Shown: positions 24,657-34,314, numbered from the stretch's first letter. The stretch is DNA of 64,000 nucleotides from Hyalangium gracile (GCF_020103725.1 NZ_JAHXBG010000027.1:62001-126000); one strand, 5' to 3'. Numbers and translations: made by a program. The notes: a model not told the origin generated them from the letters alone.

Positions 24657-27600
24657 TCAGCGGTTGATGACGAAGCCGCAGGCCGAGTCGAGCACCACCT
24701 TCGCCCCGGAGAGCGCCTTCAGCAGACGCTCGTAGTGCGTGCGCTCCGCGTCCAGCTGCTCCTCGAGCGCCTCGGCCTTCAGCCCCTGGTGCCCCAAGGA
24801 CAGCCGCATCCGCTCCAGCGCGGCGTCGCGCTCGGCCTCGATGGCCTTGCGCGCCTTCGCCGCCAGCCTGCCCAGCTCCGCCTCGGCGGCCTTCTGGCCC
24901 ACCGGCACCGCCGTGTCCACGAAGGCGCCGATGTTCGGGAACGCCCGCGACACCTCGTCCCCCTTGAGCGCGCGCCCGTCCGCCTCCAGCACCGGCAGCA
25001 GGCTCGCGTCCGCCTTGGCCCCGCCCGGCGCCTCCGCCACCGCCACGTGCAGCAGCGTCCGCTCCAGGAAGCGCGCGAGCTGACGGCTCGGCACCCGGGC
25101 GCCCGGCGAGGTGTCCTCCGGCTCGGGCAGCTGCACGTGGTAGAGCAGCTCCAGCCCTCGCGCCTTCAGCGGCCCGCGCTTCTCCAGGAAGCGGAACCCG
25201 CTGCGCCCGTACGGCCCGTCCCGCAGGAAGCCGAACAGCGCCTCCACCAGCGAGTGCCCCGTGGCGAAGTACTCCAGCTCCTCGGCCTCCACCGCCGTGT
25301 CGCGCCAGAAGGTGCCCAGCACCGTCCGGTCCTCCATCACGTCCAGCCCCGGCAGCCCCTCCACGTTCAGCGCGTGGCCGAAGTGGAAGGCGCACTGGAA
25401 AGCCTCCACCTCCTCGTCCGTGTCCACCCGGATGCCCACCCGCTTGGCCAGCTCGGTGACGGTCTCCTCCAGCCGCTCGTCCAAGTCCCTCGCCACGCCC
25501 CAGAGCCCGTCCTCCAGCGGCTGAGCCTCGTCCTCCTCCTCCTCGTCCTCCTCGATGCCCATGCGCGCCTGCGCGCGCTTCACCAGCCGCTCCACCGCCG
25601 GCTTGTCGAAGGAGCGCAAGTCCAACAGCGGGTCATACGCGCGCTTCACCTGCGCCCGCGCCGCCTCCACCTTCGCCTTCAGCTCCGCCGCGTACGCCAC
25701 GCGCGCCTCGCGCGGCAGCAGCGCCAGCTCCGCCAGCCGGTCCTCCACCTCCTCCAGCACCGCGTCCAGGCCGCCCACCGTCTCGCCGAACACGCCCACC
25801 GCGTCCGCCAGCAGCATCAGTACGTCCGAGGCCAGCGTCCCCGCCGGATCGAACACGTGGATCTCCACCGGCTTCGTCTGGCCGATGCGGTCCAGGCGGC
25901 CGATGCGCTGCTCCACCGTCGCGGGGCTCCATGGCAGGTCGTAGTGCACCAGGTGGTGCGCGAACTGGAAGTTGCGGCCCTCGCCGCCCACCTCCGTGCA
26001 GACCAGCACCAGCGGGCCCTCCGGGTCCCGGAAGCGCGCCACCTGCCTGTCACGCTCCACCAGCGGCAGGTCTCCATGGTAGCCGAGCGCCTCGATGCCC
26101 TCGCGCCCCAGCTCCGTCTGCAGCGCCTCCAGCGTGTCGCGGCTCTCGGTGAAGACGAGCACCTTGGCCGCCGCCTCCGAGGCCCAGATGCCGCGCAGCA
26201 CGCCGAGGAACGCCACCAGCTTCGCATCCCTCGCCGGCAGCTTCAGGTCCGCCGCCTTGAGCGCCGGGTTGGCCTTCACCGCGCCCGTGAACGCCGCGGC
26301 GCTGGACTCCAGCCGGCGCAGCACGTTGGCCAGGGGCGCGCCGCGCAAGCTCGACGCCGCCAGCGCCGCCAGCGCCGCGTCACGCGTCTTCAGCTCCTCG
26401 GCCGTGGGCTTCACCGCGTGGCGGTGCAGCCGCCGCGTGGAGAAGCCGCCCACCACCGCGCGCCGGTTGCGCACCAGCCGATCCGACAGGCTGTACGTCT
26501 CCGCCAGGTGCTCCAGCAGCGCCTCCTTCTCCTTGAGCGCCTGGAGCTTCGCGTCCTCCGGGAAGCGCCTGGCCAGCGCCTTCACCGCCTTGGCCGGCTC
26601 GTTGCCCTCCAGCAGCGCGCGCACCGCGCTGGACAGCTCCTCCTGCCGCGCCAGCCGCTGCTCGAAGCCCTTCACCGTGGGCGCCGTCGCCGCGTCGATG
26701 AGCGTGAGCAGCCCGTGGTACTCGGCAGGGTCCAGCTGCATGGGCGTGGCCGTGAGCAGCAGCAGGCCCCAGCTGTTGCCCGCCAGCGCCTCGGCCGCCT
26801 CGAAGGCCTTCTCGCCCTTCAGGTGGTGCGCCTCGTCGATGATGACCAGGTCCCAGAACGCGTCCTCCTCGGCCACCGCGCGCCGGTGCTCCTCGGTGCG
26901 CGAGAGCATCTCCAGGCTCGTCACCACCAGCGGGAAGCGCTCCCACGGGGACACGTCCGGCTGCTCCTTCAAGGACTGCGCGTAGCGGTCCGAGTCCATC
27001 AGCGTGAAGAGCTGGTTGAACTTGTGGAACAGCTCCACCAGCCACTGCACCGTGAGGTGGCTCGGCGCCACCACGAGCACGCGCCGCGCCAGCCCCGACA
27101 GCCGCAGGGCGCTGAACACCATGCCCGCTTCAATCGTCTTGCCCAGGCCCACCTCGTCCGCGAGCACGAAGCGCGGCCGGCGCGCCGACAGCACCCGCTG
27201 CACCACGCCCACCTGGTGCGGCTTCACCATCACCCGGCTGGCCAGCAGCGCCCCCAGCGCGTCGCAGCGCCGCTCGTCGTCCAGCACCAGCGCCTGCTTG
27301 CGCAGCATGAAGGCCTTGGCGTCCCCCACCCGGCCCTCGCGCAGCGTGGAGAGCAGATCCGAGCGCGGCGGCAGCGCGCGCACCTCGGACTCCGGCATCT
27401 CGTCCTCCTCCCCCGTGTCCGCGTAGCGGATGACGTAGCGCCGCAGGCCTCGAGCGCCGGGCTCCTCCCGCACCACCGTGGCCTGTCGCCCCTTGGTGGT
27501 GACGATGGGCTCGCCAGTCGGCAGCGCGTAGGACACCAGCGCGCCGCCCTTCGTGGACACCAGCACCGGCGCGTCCTCCCGAGCAGGGAAGAAGACGACC

Positions 27601-27695
27601 GCCTTGGCGCCTCCCTCCTCGAGCATGGCGAGATGCCCCACGCCCCACTCGGGCTGGGGGAGGTAGCGGACCTTGATTCCTTCGACGAGGGGCAT
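24657..27695 (-). CDS. RapA/HepA-like SWI2/SNF2 ATPase
   Basis: The 1012-residue protein has an N-terminal small beta domain (GIKVRYLPQPEWGVGHL) like the Tudor-like head of RapA. The first helicase lobe starts near 150 (PHQVGVVQRVL, Walker A LADEVGLGKTIEAG, Walker B DLVIIDEAHH). The second lobe starts near 490 (VLVFTESRDTLEAL, FAHHLVHYDLPWSP, then QRIGRLDRIGQT with the arginine-finger motif VI). A long C-terminal region with coiled-coil and acidic runs follows (GIEEDEEEEDEAQ). RapA recycles stalled RNA polymerase by using ATP for backtracking relief; the size (E. coli 968 residues) and domain order agree. Start ATG 27695 is preferred; GTG 27701 would add two residues. It is the only SNF2-type gene in the window and appears to be transcribed alone. 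Confidence 0.92.
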   Translation of the reverse strand: MPLVEGIKVRYLPQPEWGVGHLAMLEEGGAKAVVFFPAREDAPVLVSTKGGALVSYALPTGEPIVTTKGRQATVVREEPGARGLRRYVIRYADTGEEDEMPESEVRALPPRSDLLSTLREGRVGDAKAFMLRKQALVLDDERRCDALGALLASRVMVKPHQVGVVQRVLSARRPRFVLADEVGLGKTIEAGMVFSALRLSGLARRVLVVAPSHLTVQWLVELFHKFNQLFTLMDSDRYAQSLKEQPDVSPWERFPLVVTSLEMLSRTEEHRRAVAEEDAFWDLVIIDEAHHLKGEKAFEAAEALAGNSWGLLLLTATPMQLDPAEYHGLLTLIDAATAPTVKGFEQRLARQEELSSAVRALLEGNEPAKAVKALARRFPEDAKLQALKEKEALLEHLAETYSLSDRLVRNRRAVVGGFSTRRLHRHAVKPTAEELKTRDAALAALAASSLRGAPLANVLRRLESSAAAFTGAVKANPALKAADLKLPARDAKLVAFLGVLRGIWASEAAAKVLVFTESRDTLEALQTELGREGIEALGYHGDLPLVERDRQVARFRDPEGPLVLVCTEVGGEGRNFQFAHHLVHYDLPWSPATVEQRIGRLDRIGQTKPVEIHVFDPAGTLASDVLMLLADAVGVFGETVGGLDAVLEEVEDRLAELALLPREARVAYAAELKAKVEAARAQVKRAYDPLLDLRSFDKPAVERLVKRAQARMGIEEDEEEEDEAQPLEDGLWGVARDLDERLEETVTELAKRVGIRVDTDEEVEAFQCAFHFGHALNVEGLPGLDVMEDRTVLGTFWRDTAVEAEELEYFATGHSLVEALFGFLRDGPYGRSGFRFLEKRGPLKARGLELLYHVQLPEPEDTSPGARVPSRQLARFLERTLLHVAVAEAPGGAKADASLLPVLEADGRALKGDEVSRAFPNIGAFVDTAVPVGQKAAEAELGRLAAKARKAIEAERDAALERMRLSLGHQGLKAEALEEQLDAERTHYERLLKALSGAKVVLDSACGFVINR

Positions 27696-28158
27696 AGGCA
27701 CTCAGAAGAGGTGATCGGACAGAAAGGGGGCTCGCCTCTTAACGCTCCGCCTTCGCGAAGGCCATCCCGCAGCGCGGGGCCTCGTCAGAGCGAAGCCGCA
27801 CGCCGTCCGCTCGCTCGACCCGACCTGTTGAGTCACCCCGCGAGCTCCGCGCCCGGCTCGCGCGCGCCAGCTCCCGCGCTCGCGATCAGCCGCCTCCGAC
27901 CCGCTTCGCTCGCTCGCCTTCTCGCTTCCAAAACCCCGGCGCCATACCCCTGCGGGCTCATCGTCTCCCGGGCCTTCCAGTGAGACCCTGTTTTCGCGAG
28001 CCTGATGCAGACTGGGAAGTCAAGAAAACCTTGGTGAGATATTGCTTTGACCCGTGCGGGAGACGATCCCAAAACGTCCTGTTTTCTCAATTGTTGGAGC
28101 GAAACAGGGCGATTTCGAACGGCCCACATTCAACACACCCGGATATTTTTCTTACTTG

Positions 28159-28186
28159 TTGAATTGTTCTGTTCGAAACGGATATT
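28159..28186 (+). promoter_or_regulatory. Possible sigma-70-type promoter for the cytochrome operon
   Basis: TTGAAT (28159-28164) and GATATT (28181-28186) are separated by 16 bases inside the AT-rich stretch. Each matches four of six bases of the housekeeping consensus. Transcription would begin near 28193, giving a leader of about 135 bases that contains the three hairpins at 28211-28308. The match is modest, and myxobacterial promoters often diverge. Confidence 0.35.
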
Positions 28187-28210
28187 CTTTTTATGGCTCG
28201 AAAATGACTC

Positions 28211-28308
28211 TTCCGGTGAAAGCCGGAAATGATGAACCTCTGGTAAGCTCAGATTAGTAGAGCAAACAGGGGACATAACAGAAAACCGGAGTGCCCTCTC
28301 ACTCCGGT
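28211..28308 (+). promoter_or_regulatory. Structured 5' leader of the cytochrome gene, unclassified
   Basis: Three stems lie in order. First, TTCCGG/CCGGAA (28211-28216 with 28223-28228). Second, CCTCTG/CAGGGG (28237-28242 with 28267-28272), enclosing a GCTC/GAGC stem (28247-28250 with 28260-28263). Third, a perfect 8-bp stem ACCGGAGT/ACTCCGGT (28285-28292 with 28301-28308), which ends ten bases before the AAGGAGGGG ribosome-binding site at 28316. The nested arrangement with conserved-looking A-rich joints (AAAC, GAAA) is riboswitch-like. I could not fit it to c-di-GMP-I/II, cobalamin, SAM, glycine or other classes known to me. The third stem could gate translation, or act as an anti-terminator or transcript stabiliser. 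Confidence 0.5.
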
Positions 28309-28329
28309 GATTCGCAAGGAGGGGCCACC

Positions 28330-30170
28330 ATGCGTGAGACGACCGAGACACTGGCAACGAAGTTCGAGACCACCCATCGGGTGGGGTTGCCGGGCGTCGG
28401 ACTCCTGCTCGCCGCTCTTGCCGCCTTTGCTTCCGCCTGTGGTCCCCAGGACGAGGCGGGCACCCCGGACGAGCTGAGCATCCAGGCGCAGGCCATCGAT
28501 GACGATGACGACAGCGATGACCGCCGCCGTCCCCCCCGTCGTCGGGCGGCAACGCGGTGGGCATCTCGCTCCTGGTGGAGGACGGCACGGCCACCCCGCT
28601 GCGCCTGAAGGCCGGCCAGGCCTTCTTCATCAACCAGATCGATCTGCGCGCGACGGCCACCTCCACTCACGACGAGGGCGTGCGTGGGCTGGACCGGACG
28701 GGCGACTTCAGCGGCCTGGGCTGGGGCGGCCTGCGCCTGGCCGAGGAGTCCTTCGAGCTGCTGGCCGGGCCGGACGGCTACAAGCGCCGCCGCTTCTACC
28801 GGGACGCCGCGTGGATGGACGTGCCCAGCTACTTCATGGTGGAGCAGGTGGACGCCCGCGGCCACCTCGTTGCCCTGCCCATCATCCTGAACGCGGGCTC
28901 CAACGATAAGCGCCGCGAGGACGACGACTTCTTCGTCCGCCGCTTCCGCGCCATCCAGTGGACGTACGGCTGCGTGAGCGAGTCGAGCTGCGTCGGCGCC
29001 AGCAACTTCCTGCAGGAGGCGCTGGTGGAGCTGCGCAACGCGCGCACCCCCTGCAAGAGCAAGAACTTCACCCTCCACCCGAGCACCAAGGCGCTGCGCC
29101 TGCGCTGGTCCCTGCGCCCGGTGGCCCCCTACACCATCCCCGTGGAGCAGGTGGCCCAGCCGGCCTACGCCTACGGCTTCGACATCGACGTGAACGCCAT
29201 CACGCCTCCGCGTGCGGATGGCACCTACGCGCCGGGTACGTCCATCCAGTTCCGCCTCACCCTGAAGGACGGCGCCGGCCGCCGCCTGCACCCCCAGGGC
29301 TCGCTTCCCACGTATAATGAGGTCATCTCCGGCTCCGTCGAGTCGGGCATCCAGTACTACCAGGCGTTCTTCGATCCGACGGCGACCTACTACCGGCGCA
29401 AGCACCGCGAGCGCATGCTGATGACGCAGATCATCGGACCGGCTCAGCTCATCAAGCCCATCCGCTCCATCATCGACATGGAGGGGTTCCTGGGCCCCAA
29501 CGACGTGCAGACGCTGGGCACGTTCGAGCGCGACGGGGTGTTCTCCCAGTTCCAGACCTTCCCCCCCGGCAACGATCTGTTCGGCGGCGCGTTCGATCCG
29601 GCCCACCTGGGCTGGGCCGCTCCGGTGAGCGACGCGTGGACCTATGACATCCCCGCCAACGCCGTGCCGGGCACCTATCTGGTCACCGTCAAGGGCCGCC
29701 GCACCTTCATGGGCGAGGACCTGCCGGCCAGCAAGACCATCGAGATCCAGGTCGGCACCCGGCAGCGCACCACCGCGCCGCTGACCACCGGCCCCTGCAA
29801 CAGCTGCCACAGCCAGGGCGGCGAGCTGAGCGCCGTGCTCCACGGCAACGACAACCGCGCCGCCTGCTCCGGCTGCCACACGCCGCTGGGCTTCGAGCTC
29901 GAGGGTCCCATCTTCGTGCGCGTGCACTTCATCCACTCGCGCTCGGACCGCTTCGACGCCGAGCTCGCCCAGTGCAGCAAGTGCCACCTGAGCAAGGAGA
30001 GCATCCAGCGCACCAGCAAGGCTGCATGTTTCTCCTGCCACAAGACCTGGTCCCGGCAGCACGAGGCCCAGTTCGGCCCGATCAAGAACATGTATGTGGG
30101 TGGTGGACGGGAGTCCTTCCAGCAGTGCACCAGTACCTGCCACACTACGCACCCGAAAAGCGGCCTCTAG
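28330..30170 (+). CDS. Multiheme c-type cytochrome lipoprotein, interrupted by a -1 frameshift at a C7 tract
   Basis: The signal peptide and lipobox (LLLAALAAFASAC) are read from ATG 28330, after an AAGGAGGGG ribosome-binding site. After the Asp-rich stretch the frame changes at C7 (28531-28537): one added C would join the DRRRPP end directly to GGNAVGISLLVEDG and give about 614 residues ending at 30170. The body has a beta-rich domain (residues about 80-450), then heme c sites CNSCH, CSGCH, CSKCH and CFSCH, and a fifth CTSTCH with three spacer residues instead of two. The protein is expected on the outer membrane or in the periplasm, with hemes attached after Sec export. As sequenced, only a short 93-residue product from the ATG or an unexported body from 28557 could be made. 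It heads an operon with FIST, kinase and receiver genes. Confidence 0.8.
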
Positions 30171-30199
30171 CCGCCCCCAACCTATTCAGGAGGTCCTCC

Positions 30200-31363
30200 A
30201 TGGCACAGGTGAAGATGCAGACGGCTCGAACCTCGGAGAAGGAGCCCGTCGCGGCCGCGGAGGACCTGCTGAAACAGCTGGGCGGTTTCCAGCCCAAGCT
30301 GGTCATGTTGTTCGCCTCGCGTGAGCGCGACCAGAGCGCGCTCAACCGCGCCGTGCGCGAGCGCCTGCCCAAGGGCTGCCGCCTGCTGGGCGCCACCACC
30401 GCCGGAGAGCTGGACAACACCGGCATCTACTCTGGCCAGGTGGTCATCGGCGCCCTGGCCGGTGACTTCGACGTGGGCCTGGGCATGGGCGTGGGCCTGA
30501 GCTCCGACGCGGTGTCCGCCGGCGCCACCGCCATCCGCAAGGCCTGCGAGGAGCTGGGCGTGCGGCAGGCGGACCTGGATCCGCGCAAGTACGTGGGCCT
30601 GGTGATCGACGACGGCTTCCGCTACAAGAAGGAGGAGCTGCTGCTCGGCATCCTCGAGAAGAACCAGACGCTGGTGCTCGTGGGCGGCGGCGCCAGCGAC
30701 GACAACCGCGACATGAGCAAGCAGTCCGCGCAGCTGCACGTGGACGGCGAGGTGGCCACCGACGCCGTCGTCGTCGGCCTGTTCCGCACCAACGCGCCCT
30801 TCGCCGCCCTGCGCTCGCACTGGTACATCCCCACCGGCGAGCGCATGACCATCACCAAGGTCGACGAGACGCACACGCGCGCGCTGGAGATCGACGGCAA
30901 GCCGGCGGCCCTGCGCTACGCGGACCTGCTCGGGTGCCAGCCGGCGGAGCTGGAGTTCGGCACCCCGAAGGGTTTCGCCGTCCGCCCGACCGCACTCCGA
31001 GTGGGGCGCGAGTACTTCATCCGCGCGCCCTGGAAGCCCATCCTCGAGGACAACTCCATTCTTTTCGCCAACTTGCTGGAGGAGGGCTCGGAGCTGGAGC
31101 TGATGAAGATCGGCGACATGGCCGGAATGACGAAAACCTTCTTCACCGAGGAGCTGCCCAGGCGGGTACACAACCCCCAGGCCGCCCTCCTGTTTCACTG
31201 CGGTGGGAGAATGTGGTACGCGAGCGCTACAGGTAAGGTGCCGGAGCTAGCCCAGACCTTGCGCTCCGCGCCCACGGCGGCTGGAATGAATGTGCACTTC
31301 GAGATCTACTCGGGGTTCCACATCAACACCACGCTGACCGTGCTGGCGTTCGGATCCAACTGA
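30200..31363 (+). CDS. FIST-domain sensor protein (NosP-like arrangement)
   Basis: The 387-residue protein has FIST N (residues about 30-225) and FIST C (about 230-375) domains without any transmitter. Typical stretches are KLVMLFASRERDQSALN, LLGATTAGELDNTG, LVLVGGGASDDNR and, in the C half, ALLFHCGGR. FIST proteins bind small ligands; the NosP subgroup binds heme and reports nitric oxide to a histidine kinase encoded next to it. The AGGAGG ribosome-binding site (30188-30193) lies six bases before ATG 30200. It follows the cytochrome gene by 29 bases and overlaps the hybrid kinase by one base (A of ATGA), so sensor and kinase are coupled. Heme binding is not demonstrated; I see no certain axial histidine assignment. 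Confidence 0.9.
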   Translation: MAQVKMQTARTSEKEPVAAAEDLLKQLGGFQPKLVMLFASRERDQSALNRAVRERLPKGCRLLGATTAGELDNTGIYSGQVVIGALAGDFDVGLGMGVGLSSDAVSAGATAIRKACEELGVRQADLDPRKYVGLVIDDGFRYKKEELLLGILEKNQTLVLVGGGASDDNRDMSKQSAQLHVDGEVATDAVVVGLFRTNAPFAALRSHWYIPTGERMTITKVDETHTRALEIDGKPAALRYADLLGCQPAELEFGTPKGFAVRPTALRVGREYFIRAPWKPILEDNSILFANLLEEGSELELMKIGDMAGMTKTFFTEELPRRVHNPQAALLFHCGGRMWYASATGKVPELAQTLRSAPTAAGMNVHFEIYSGFHINTTLTVLAFGSN

Positions 31364-34314
31364 TGAGCCTCTCCCCCACCGCGCAAACCGAAAGCCCAAC
31401 CCACCGCATCCTCCTCCTGACCAGCGAGCGTGAGACCGAACAGGTCCAGAGCGCGCTGCGCCGCTCGGCGCCGCAGGCCCAGGTGGAGCGTGTCACCAGC
31501 GCCGACGCGCTCACCACGGCGCTGGCCAGGCCGTGGGCGCTGGCGGTGATCGGCACCGAGGCCCCTGGGCTGTCACTGGCCCAGGTGCAGGCGGTGTGGA
31601 AGGACAAGGGTGGCACCACGCCCTTCGTGGTGCTGTCGCAGAAGTGGAGCGACGACACGCTGGCGGCCGCCACGCAGGCCGGCGCGTGCGACTACCTCAC
31701 CGAGGAGCAGCTGGGGCGGCTGGGGCTGGTGCTCGCGCGCGAGCAGCGCATGCGCTCCAGCCAGAACCGCCACGAGTCCTCCGAGGAGGAGCTCAAGCAG
31801 ACCAACTGGCTGCTCAACACCATCATCGACAGCCTGCCCTTCATCCTCTTCGTGAAGGATGCCAGGGAGCTGCGGCTCAAGGTGGCCAACAAGACGTTCG
31901 CCGACTCCTTCAAGGTCACCAAGGACTGGCTCATCGGGAAGCTGGACCACGACTACTTCCCCCAGGACCAGGCCGACGCCTTCGTGAAGGATGATCGCGA
32001 GGTCATCGCCACCAAGCGCATCAAGGTCTTCGACGAGGTGGCGCGCGTCGTGGATCAGGACCGCCGCTTCGGCACGCGCAAGGTGCCGCTCATGGACGAG
32101 AAGGGCGAGGTCCGCTTCGTCATGGGCGTCACGGAGGACATCACCGAGCGCCGCCAGAGCGAGGACGTGCTGCGCGCGTCCAAGGCGGAGCTGGAGGCGG
32201 CCAACAAGAAGCTGGCCGAGAGCCTCGAGGAGCTCAAGCGCTCGCGCTCCGTGTCCGCCCGCTCGCTGGCCAGCTACCAGCAGCGCGCCCTGCAGATGGA
32301 GATCATCCGTCAGCAGAACGAGGACCTGGACAGGCTCGCCACGGAGCTGGCCATCGCCAAGCGCAACGAGGAGGAGCGCGCCCGCGAGGCCGAGGCCGCC
32401 GCCCGCCTCAAGAGCGAGCTCCTGGCCAACTTCAGCCATGAAATCAGAACGCCCCTCAACGGCATCATCGGCTACTGCGACCTGCTGATGCGCGAGGAGG
32501 GCAGCCGGCTCACCGCGCACGGCCGGCGCGACCTGAACGTCGTCAAGACGAACGCCAAGACGCTGCTGGCGCTGATCAACGACATCCTGGACCTGTCCAA
32601 GATCGAAGCGGGCCGCGTGGAGGTGGTCGTCGAGCGCGTGGACGTGCAGGAGCTGGCCGAGGAGTGCCTGGCCACGGTGCGCGAGTACCTGAAGGGCAAG
32701 GACGTCGCGCTGACGATGAACATCGAGGAGCGCGCGCGCTACCTGCAGACGGACGCGCTGAAGCTGCGGCAGGTGATGCTCAACCTGTTGAGCAACGCGG
32801 CCAAGTTCACCGAGTCCGGCGAGGTGGCGCTGGGGACCAGGGCCGAGGGCAACGAGCTGGTCATGACGGTGGAGGACACCGGCGTGGGCATCCCGGCCGA
32901 CCAGGTGGACTACATCTTCGAGAAGTTCCGCCAGGTGGACGGCTCCACCACGCGCAAGGTGGGCGGCACGGGCCTGGGCCTGGCCATCGTGCGCGAGCTG
33001 AGCAAGGTGCTGGGCGGCAACGTCACCGTCACCAGCGTGCTGGGCCGCGGCTCCACCTTCACGGTGCGGCTGGCCGGCGTGCTCGAGAGCGCCGGGCCCA
33101 TGCCGTCGGCGCCCTCGGCCAACGCCGCGCCGGAGCAGGAGCCGGTGGCGGTGGAGGAGGTGGCCGCGAAGCTGGCGCCGCTGGCCGCCGGCAGCACGGT
33201 GCTGGTGGTGGACGATGATCCGCTCATGCAGCAGCTGGTGGTGGGCCAGCTGGAGCCCGCCGGCTTCAAGGTCATCCCCGCCGGTGATGGCGTGATGGCG
33301 CTGCGGCTGGCGCGCGAGGCGAAGCCCCAGGCCATCATCCTGGACATCCACCTGCCCCGGCTGGACGGCTGGTCCGTGCTCAGCCAACTCAAGAGCGAGC
33401 CGGGCCTGGCCAGCATCCCCGTCATCCTCGTGTCCGTGGAGGAGCAGCGCGCGCGCGGCTACTCGCTGGGCGCGTGCGAGTACCTGGTGAAGCCGGTGGA
33501 GCCGGACCGCCTGGTCGAGGTGGTGACGCGCACCCTGGGCAACGCGGCCCTGGCCAGCGGCGAGGTGCTGGTGGTGGACGACGACTCCAGCACGCGCGAG
33601 CTCGTCAGCCGCAGCCTGCGCCGCGCCGGCTTCTCCACCTCCGAGGCCCACAGCGGCGAGGACGCCCTGCTCAAGGCGCGCGTGTCGCCGCCGGTGCTCG
33701 TGGTGCTGGACCTGATGATGCCCAACCTCGACGGCTTCGAGGTGCTGCGGCGGCTGCGCTCGGAGAACCTCCACATGCCGGTGGTGGTGCTCACCGGCAA
33801 GGAGCTGGACGTGCGCGAGCAGTCCACGCTGCGCGACGGGCTGATCGCCTTCGTGCGCAAGGGCGGCCACGCCATCGACGAGGTGATTGGCCAGGCCAAG
33901 ACGCTGCTGCTCCAGAAGCGCGCGGCCGTCAACGGCCGGCCGCCCCGCATCCTCTACGTGGAGGACAACCCGCAGAACCGCGACATCGTCCGCCGCTACC
34001 TGGGCAACAACTACGAGCTGCTCGAGGCCGAGGACGGTGAGCACGGGCTGGAGCGCGCCCAGCGCGACACGCCGGACCTGGTGCTGATGGACCTGTCGCT
34101 GCCGCGCGTGGACGGCTGGGAGGCCACGCGCCGCATCCGCGCGCTGCCGGCGGCCATCTCCAAGGTCCCCGTCATCGCCGTCACCGCCCACGCCGGCCGC
34201 GAGTACCAGGACAAGGCCCTGGCCGCCGGCTGCACCGCCTACCTCACCAAGCCCCTGGATCGGGACCAGCTGCTGGATACCATCCGCAAGCACCTGGGGA
34301 AGAGCCATGCCTGA
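31363..34314 (+). CDS. Hybrid histidine kinase with PAS input and three receiver domains
   Basis: The 983-residue protein lacks membrane helices. Residues 10-120 resemble a receiver without the usual acidic residues (TQAGACDYLTEEQ). A PAS domain at about 145-270 (NTIIDSLPFILFVKDARELR, ending MGVTEDITERRQ) and a coiled coil lead to the HisKA domain, with the phosphorylated His in NFSHEIRTPLNG near 360. The HATPase domain follows (N-box NLLSNAAKF, G1 DTGVGIP, GGTGLGLAI). Three receivers begin at about 610 (VLVVDDDPLM), 735 (VLVVDDDSSTR) and 860 (ILYVEDNPQNR); the first and third have clear D-x-H/S-L-P phosphosites and the second DLMMP. The soluble kinase presumably takes its cue from the coupled FIST protein and passes phosphoryl groups to the receiver at 34307, with which it overlaps by eight bases. 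Confidence 0.95.
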   Translation: MSLSPTAQTESPTHRILLLTSERETEQVQSALRRSAPQAQVERVTSADALTTALARPWALAVIGTEAPGLSLAQVQAVWKDKGGTTPFVVLSQKWSDDTLAAATQAGACDYLTEEQLGRLGLVLAREQRMRSSQNRHESSEEELKQTNWLLNTIIDSLPFILFVKDARELRLKVANKTFADSFKVTKDWLIGKLDHDYFPQDQADAFVKDDREVIATKRIKVFDEVARVVDQDRRFGTRKVPLMDEKGEVRFVMGVTEDITERRQSEDVLRASKAELEAANKKLAESLEELKRSRSVSARSLASYQQRALQMEIIRQQNEDLDRLATELAIAKRNEEERAREAEAAARLKSELLANFSHEIRTPLNGIIGYCDLLMREEGSRLTAHGRRDLNVVKTNAKTLLALINDILDLSKIEAGRVEVVVERVDVQELAEECLATVREYLKGKDVALTMNIEERARYLQTDALKLRQVMLNLLSNAAKFTESGEVALGTRAEGNELVMTVEDTGVGIPADQVDYIFEKFRQVDGSTTRKVGGTGLGLAIVRELSKVLGGNVTVTSVLGRGSTFTVRLAGVLESAGPMPSAPSANAAPEQEPVAVEEVAAKLAPLAAGSTVLVVDDDPLMQQLVVGQLEPAGFKVIPAGDGVMALRLAREAKPQAIILDIHLPRLDGWSVLSQLKSEPGLASIPVILVSVEEQRARGYSLGACEYLVKPVEPDRLVEVVTRTLGNAALASGEVLVVDDDSSTRELVSRSLRRAGFSTSEAHSGEDALLKARVSPPVLVVLDLMMPNLDGFEVLRRLRSENLHMPVVVLTGKELDVREQSTLRDGLIAFVRKGGHAIDEVIGQAKTLLLQKRAAVNGRPPRILYVEDNPQNRDIVRRYLGNNYELLEAEDGEHGLERAQRDTPDLVLMDLSLPRVDGWEATRRIRALPAAISKVPVIAVTAHAGREYQDKALAAGCTAYLTKPLDRDQLLDTIRKHLGKSHA

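Larger units (their letters stand above)
27696..28329. other. Long intergenic region, GC-rich half then AT-rich half
   Basis: The 634 bases between the divergent helicase and cytochrome genes split in two. The half next to the helicase is GC-rich and contains a perfect 14-base palindrome GCCTTCGCGAAGGC (27749-27762) directly followed by a CCCGC-agc-GCGGG hairpin (27766-27778); both would be in the helicase leader. From about 27990 to 28290 the composition is sharply AT-richer than anywhere else in the window. It includes repeated CCTGTTTTC (27987, 28078), the CCTGTTT/AAACAGG hairpin at 28078-28108, TTCAAC/GTTGAA repeats at 28129 and 28158, and a possible promoter. Short open frames exist but none has convincing coding character. 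Confidence 0.6.

Noticed and set aside
22092-27983. A 1963-residue open frame on the plus strand, antisense to the PknK-like kinase and the helicase
   Set aside because: It mirrors two genes with clear catalytic motifs, is full of Arg/His/Gln/Leu from antisense GC bias and has no domain of its own.
27833-28129. A 98-residue minus-strand frame in the long intergenic region
   Set aside because: Composition changes abruptly with the local GC content, there is no ribosome-binding site and no recognisable pattern.
28211-28308. c-di-GMP-I (GEMM) riboswitch
   Set aside because: Upstream of a multiheme cytochrome this would be attractive, but the conserved GEMM core and GAAA-tetraloop stem are not present in the right order.
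31573-34308. A 911-residue open frame antisense to the hybrid histidine kinase
   Set aside because: His/Gln/Val-rich antisense shadow of a well-supported gene.
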